Assembly (NCBI GenBank): GCA_964550025.1
Contig: CAZJYI010000010.1
Span: 61,865-125,864, forward strand
Source: CAZJYI01 sp964550025
GTDB taxonomy: Bacteria > Verrucomicrobiota > Kiritimatiellia > UBA8416 > CAYOBW01
Reading direction: 5' to 3'
Length of the DNA stretch: 64,000 nucleotides
The notes under the pieces were generated by a model. It was given only the letters and a program-made list of their open reading frames with translations, ran no database searches and was not told the DNA's origin. Within the stretch, counting starts at the first letter, position 1. Each line of letters opens with the position of its first letter. A program made the translations under genes and the position numbers. This document shows, piece by piece, positions 61,408 to 64,000 of the stretch.

Positions 61408-62574
61408 ATGAAACGCGAGACGATGACATCGAGAGAGCGGTTGCTGAAGGCATTGAACCACGAAGAGCCGGACCGGGTTCCGATCGACCTCGGGGGCAAC
61501 CAGACGGGCATTCACAAGTTTGCCTACGAGGCGTTGATGAAGCACCTCGGAATGGACGCGTCCTACGAGATCATGGATGCCGTGCAGCAGCTCGCGCAGC
61601 CGAGCGAAGAGCTGCTGGAACGCTTTCACGTCGACACGCGCTACATCGCCGCGGGCGCCGCCGGCGATTGGACCGGCGGCATCGTTCAGAACGAACGCGA
61701 CGGACGGCTGTGGCACGATCTGACCGACGAGTTCGGCGTGACCTGGTCCATGCCCGATGACGAGCCGTACTACATGGACATCAGCCACCATCCCCTGGCC
61801 GAGGCGTCGATCGAGGACATCAAGGACTACCCCTTTCCCAGCGGCGACGACCCGGGGCGGTTCACGGGGCTGCGCGAGAGGGCCCTGGCAATCCGCAACG
61901 ACACGCCCTACGCGGTGGTCAGCGGGATTTCGGGCGTGACCTATGAGATCTGCTGGTACATGCGCGGGCTCGAACAGTGGTTCTGCGACATGCTGACGCA
62001 GCCCGAGTTCTGCGAAGCGCTGATCGACCAGACCAAGAAGTTCTGGCTCGACTGGTTCCGGATGTTCCTGGACGAGGTCGGCGACGTGGTCGACATGATC
62101 ATGATCGGCGACGACCTGGCCGGGCAGTCCGGCCCGCTCTTCAACCCGGACTTCTACCGCCGCATCGTCAAGCCCCGCCAGCAGGAGGTGGCGCGCTACA
62201 TCCGGTCACGTTCGCCGGCAAAGCTCTGGTACCACACGTGCGGCGGTTGCGTGGAATACATCCCGGACCTGCTCGAGAACGGCGTGCAGGTCCTGAACCC
62301 CGTGCAGATCAGCGCCGCGGGGATGGACCCGGCTACACTGAAGGCGCGCTTCGGCAACGACCTGACATTCTGGGGCGGAGCTATCGACTCGCAGCACGTT
62401 CTGCCGTCCGCCACGCCGGAGAAGATCCGCGACGACGTGCGGCGTCATCTCGAAACCTGGAAGCCGGGCGGCGGCTACGTCTTCAACAATGTCCACAACA
62501 TCCAGGCCGGCGTCCCGCCCGAGAACATCGTGGCCCTCTACGACGCGGCCCACGAGTTCGGTTGGTACGCCTGA
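61408..62574 (+). CDS. uroporphyrinogen decarboxylase-family protein
   Basis: A 388-residue cytoplasmic protein of the URO-D / corrinoid methyltransferase superfamily. The start SRERLLKALNHEEPDRVPID is characteristic. DMIMIGDDLAGQSGPLFNPD and KLWYHTCGGCVEYIPDLLEN are the usual later motifs, with His, Cys and Cys that could bind zinc in methyltransferase members. In this type of organism most such paralogues are not haem-pathway enzymes; methyl transfer is the likelier chemistry. The ATG at 61408 has a weak binding site; the Met five codons later is an alternative. It is followed 2 bases after its stop by a sulfatase gene. Confidence 0.85.
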   Translation: MKRETMTSRERLLKALNHEEPDRVPIDLGGNQTGIHKFAYEALMKHLGMDASYEIMDAVQQLAQPSEELLERFHVDTRYIAAGAAGDWTGGIVQNERDGRLWHDLTDEFGVTWSMPDDEPYYMDISHHPLAEASIEDIKDYPFPSGDDPGRFTGLRERALAIRNDTPYAVVSGISGVTYEICWYMRGLEQWFCDMLTQPEFCEALIDQTKKFWLDWFRMFLDEVGDVVDMIMIGDDLAGQSGPLFNPDFYRRIVKPRQQEVARYIRSRSPAKLWYHTCGGCVEYIPDLLENGVQVLNPVQISAAGMDPATLKARFGNDLTFWGGAIDSQHVLPSATPEKIRDDVRRHLETWKPGGGYVFNNVHNIQAGVPPENIVALYDAAHEFGWYA

Positions 62575-62576
62575 GG

Positions 62577-63950
62577 ATGCAACCGAACGTTGTATTCGTA
62601 CTGACCGACCAGTGGCGGGCGCAGGCCTTCGGCTACGCGGGCGACCCGAACGTCCGGACCCCCAACATCGACGCCCTCGCGGCGCGGAGCATCAACTTCG
62701 TCAACGCCGTTTCTGTTTCCCCCGTCTGCACGCCACAGCGCGCGGCACTCCTTACCGGGCGTTTTCCTACCACCACGGGCATGTTCATGAACGATCTCTA
62801 CCTGCCGGCCGAGGAGCTGTGCATGGCAGAGATCCTGAAAGGCGCCGGCTACGACACGGGCTATATCGGCAAGTGGCACCTTGACGGGCACGGGCGCGAT
62901 TCCTACATCCCGCCGGAGCGTCGCCAGGGGTTCGACTACTGGAAGGTGCTGGAGTGTACCCACGACTACAACAACTCCTGCTACTACGACGGTGACGATC
63001 CGACCAGGCGCCTGTGGGATGGATATGATGCCTACGCCCAGACGAAGGACGCGCAGGCCTACGTTCGCAAGCGTGCCGGGGACGAAAAGCCGTTCTTCCT
63101 CTTCGTCGGCTACGGCGGCCCGCATTTCCCGCACGACAATGCCCCGGAAGAGCTCAAGGCACTCTATCCCCCCGACGAAATCAGGCTTCGGCCAAACGTG
63201 ACGGAGGAAATGGCCGCTCGTGCGCGAAAGGAGCTCCAGGGGTACTACGCCCACTGCACGGCGATCGACCGTTGCGTGGGCGACCTCTACCGAACGCTCG
63301 AGGAAACCGGCCTGGCAGACAACACCATCTTCGTTTTCACCTCCGACCACGGCGACATGCACGGGTCACAGGGCAAGCGCCCCTGGCGCAAACAGGTCCC
63401 GTGGGATGAGTCCATTCGCGTGCCGTTCCTTTGCCGCTATCCCGCCGTTCACGACGGGGAGCGCGCGGTGACGACGCCGCTCAACACCCCCGACATACTG
63501 CCGAGCCTGCTTTCGCTGGCCGGCGTTGCCATTCCCGGCACCGTCGAAGGAGAAGACCTGTCCCCGCTCTTCAAAGGCGAGGGCGGCGACGAAGACCGCG
63601 CCGCGCTCTTCATGTCGATCGCCCCCTTCGGTGCCAAGGACTTCAAGGCCTACCGCGGCATCCGGACCTCACGCTATTCTTACGTCCGCGATTCCGACGG
63701 CCCATGGTTGCTATACGACAACCGGGAAGACCCTTGCCAGATGAAGAACCTCATCGATGACCCGGCCCATGCCGGACTGCGCGCCGAACTGGAAACAGAA
63801 CTGCAAGCGCAACTCGAGCGCAACGGCGACACACTGCCGTCGGCCGAAGAGGCGCTTGCGCAGTGGGGTTACACGGTGAACAAGGGCGGCGAAATCCCCT
63901 ACTGCGGCGAGTTCAAAACCCAGAGTCCCGGCCCGGACAAGGGCCCTTAG
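62577..63950 (+). CDS. sulfatase without signal peptide
   Basis: A 457-residue type I sulfatase. VVFVLTDQWRAQAFGYAGDP gives the N-terminal metal Asp. VCTPQRAALLTGRF contains the CxPxR motif, whose Cys must be converted to formylglycine. GYIGKWHLDG, HFPHDN and FTSDHGDMHGSQG complete the active site. No signal peptide is present, so it acts in the cytoplasm or its substrate is imported first. The maturase is not evident in this window; the FGE-fold proteins here are fused and probably do not serve. The ATG overlaps the preceding operon (2-base gap, GAGG just before), suggesting joint use with the URO-D-like protein. Confidence 0.92.
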   Translation: MQPNVVFVLTDQWRAQAFGYAGDPNVRTPNIDALAARSINFVNAVSVSPVCTPQRAALLTGRFPTTTGMFMNDLYLPAEELCMAEILKGAGYDTGYIGKWHLDGHGRDSYIPPERRQGFDYWKVLECTHDYNNSCYYDGDDPTRRLWDGYDAYAQTKDAQAYVRKRAGDEKPFFLFVGYGGPHFPHDNAPEELKALYPPDEIRLRPNVTEEMAARARKELQGYYAHCTAIDRCVGDLYRTLEETGLADNTIFVFTSDHGDMHGSQGKRPWRKQVPWDESIRVPFLCRYPAVHDGERAVTTPLNTPDILPSLLSLAGVAIPGTVEGEDLSPLFKGEGGDEDRAALFMSIAPFGAKDFKAYRGIRTSRYSYVRDSDGPWLLYDNREDPCQMKNLIDDPAHAGLRAELETELQAQLERNGDTLPSAEEALAQWGYTVNKGGEIPYCGEFKTQSPGPDKGP

Positions 63951-64000
63951 GGGTCAGCCCTTGAATTAAAAGTTAGCGATTCGTCGCGAAGGGTCTTGAG

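Overview
The window is about 64 kb of high-GC bacterial DNA with no rRNA, tRNA or CRISPR array that I can support. The gene content points to the PVC superphylum or a neighbour (Kiritimatiellota, Lentisphaerota, Planctomycetota or similar). It includes a DUF6288-type protein, a secreted propeller / c-type cytochrome / FGE-sulfatase-fold fusion, a PQQ-type propeller fused to a methyltransferase-like domain, a uroporphyrinogen-decarboxylase-like gene next to a sulfatase, WG repeats, and very long envelope proteins. No phylogenetic marker gene is present, so the lineage is an inference.

Region by region. 1-2720 (minus): a HEAT-repeat secreted protein (cut by the window edge) and a DUF6288 protein, translationally coupled. 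2878-7600: a palindrome, a decayed FGE-domain tail, an operator-like array, and a two-gene P-loop ATPase operon whose second protein carries seven near-identical 38-residue TPR units. 7605-11423: a 1272-residue secreted fusion with two haem-c motifs, whose 3' end is the intact relative of the decayed tail. 11654-16882: an orphan hybrid histidine kinase, a truncated nucleoside hydrolase, then a response regulator, an acidic-loop sensor kinase and an acid-tailed PepSY lipoprotein. 17020-24458: a LbtU-like porin, an internally duplicated secreted protein, a flavin-reductase-like protein and an AAA+ regulator lacking GAFTGA. Four copies of an 11-bp-period direct repeat (TTAA-N7-TTAA) lie before the response regulator, the porin and the divergent pair at 21 kb, which suggests one regulon.

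24715-29480 holds a soluble histidine kinase and then an accessory island with an RyR-domain protein, a CPBP-like membrane protein, two HicAB toxin-antitoxin pairs, a group II intron remnant and a broken tyrosine recombinase. 29585-41048 encodes two enormous coupled envelope proteins built from three paralogous modules. The second looks like two genes fused in frame with an internal signal peptide. 41183-45556 has a PDDEXK transposase-family nuclease and a secreted propeller protein.

45721-61130 is an eight-gene, one-strand cluster, in order of transcription: a large secreted protein, a membrane FHA protein, a PP2C phosphatase, two transmembrane Ser/Thr kinases with periplasmic domains, an FGE-fold coiled-coil protein, a lipoprotein and a WG-repeat protein. 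It looks like a complete envelope-spanning phospho-signalling machine and is my best candidate for an undescribed system. The window ends with a URO-D-like gene and a cytoplasmic sulfatase. Heptamer-period repeats are scattered through the right half, both between genes and inside coding sequence.
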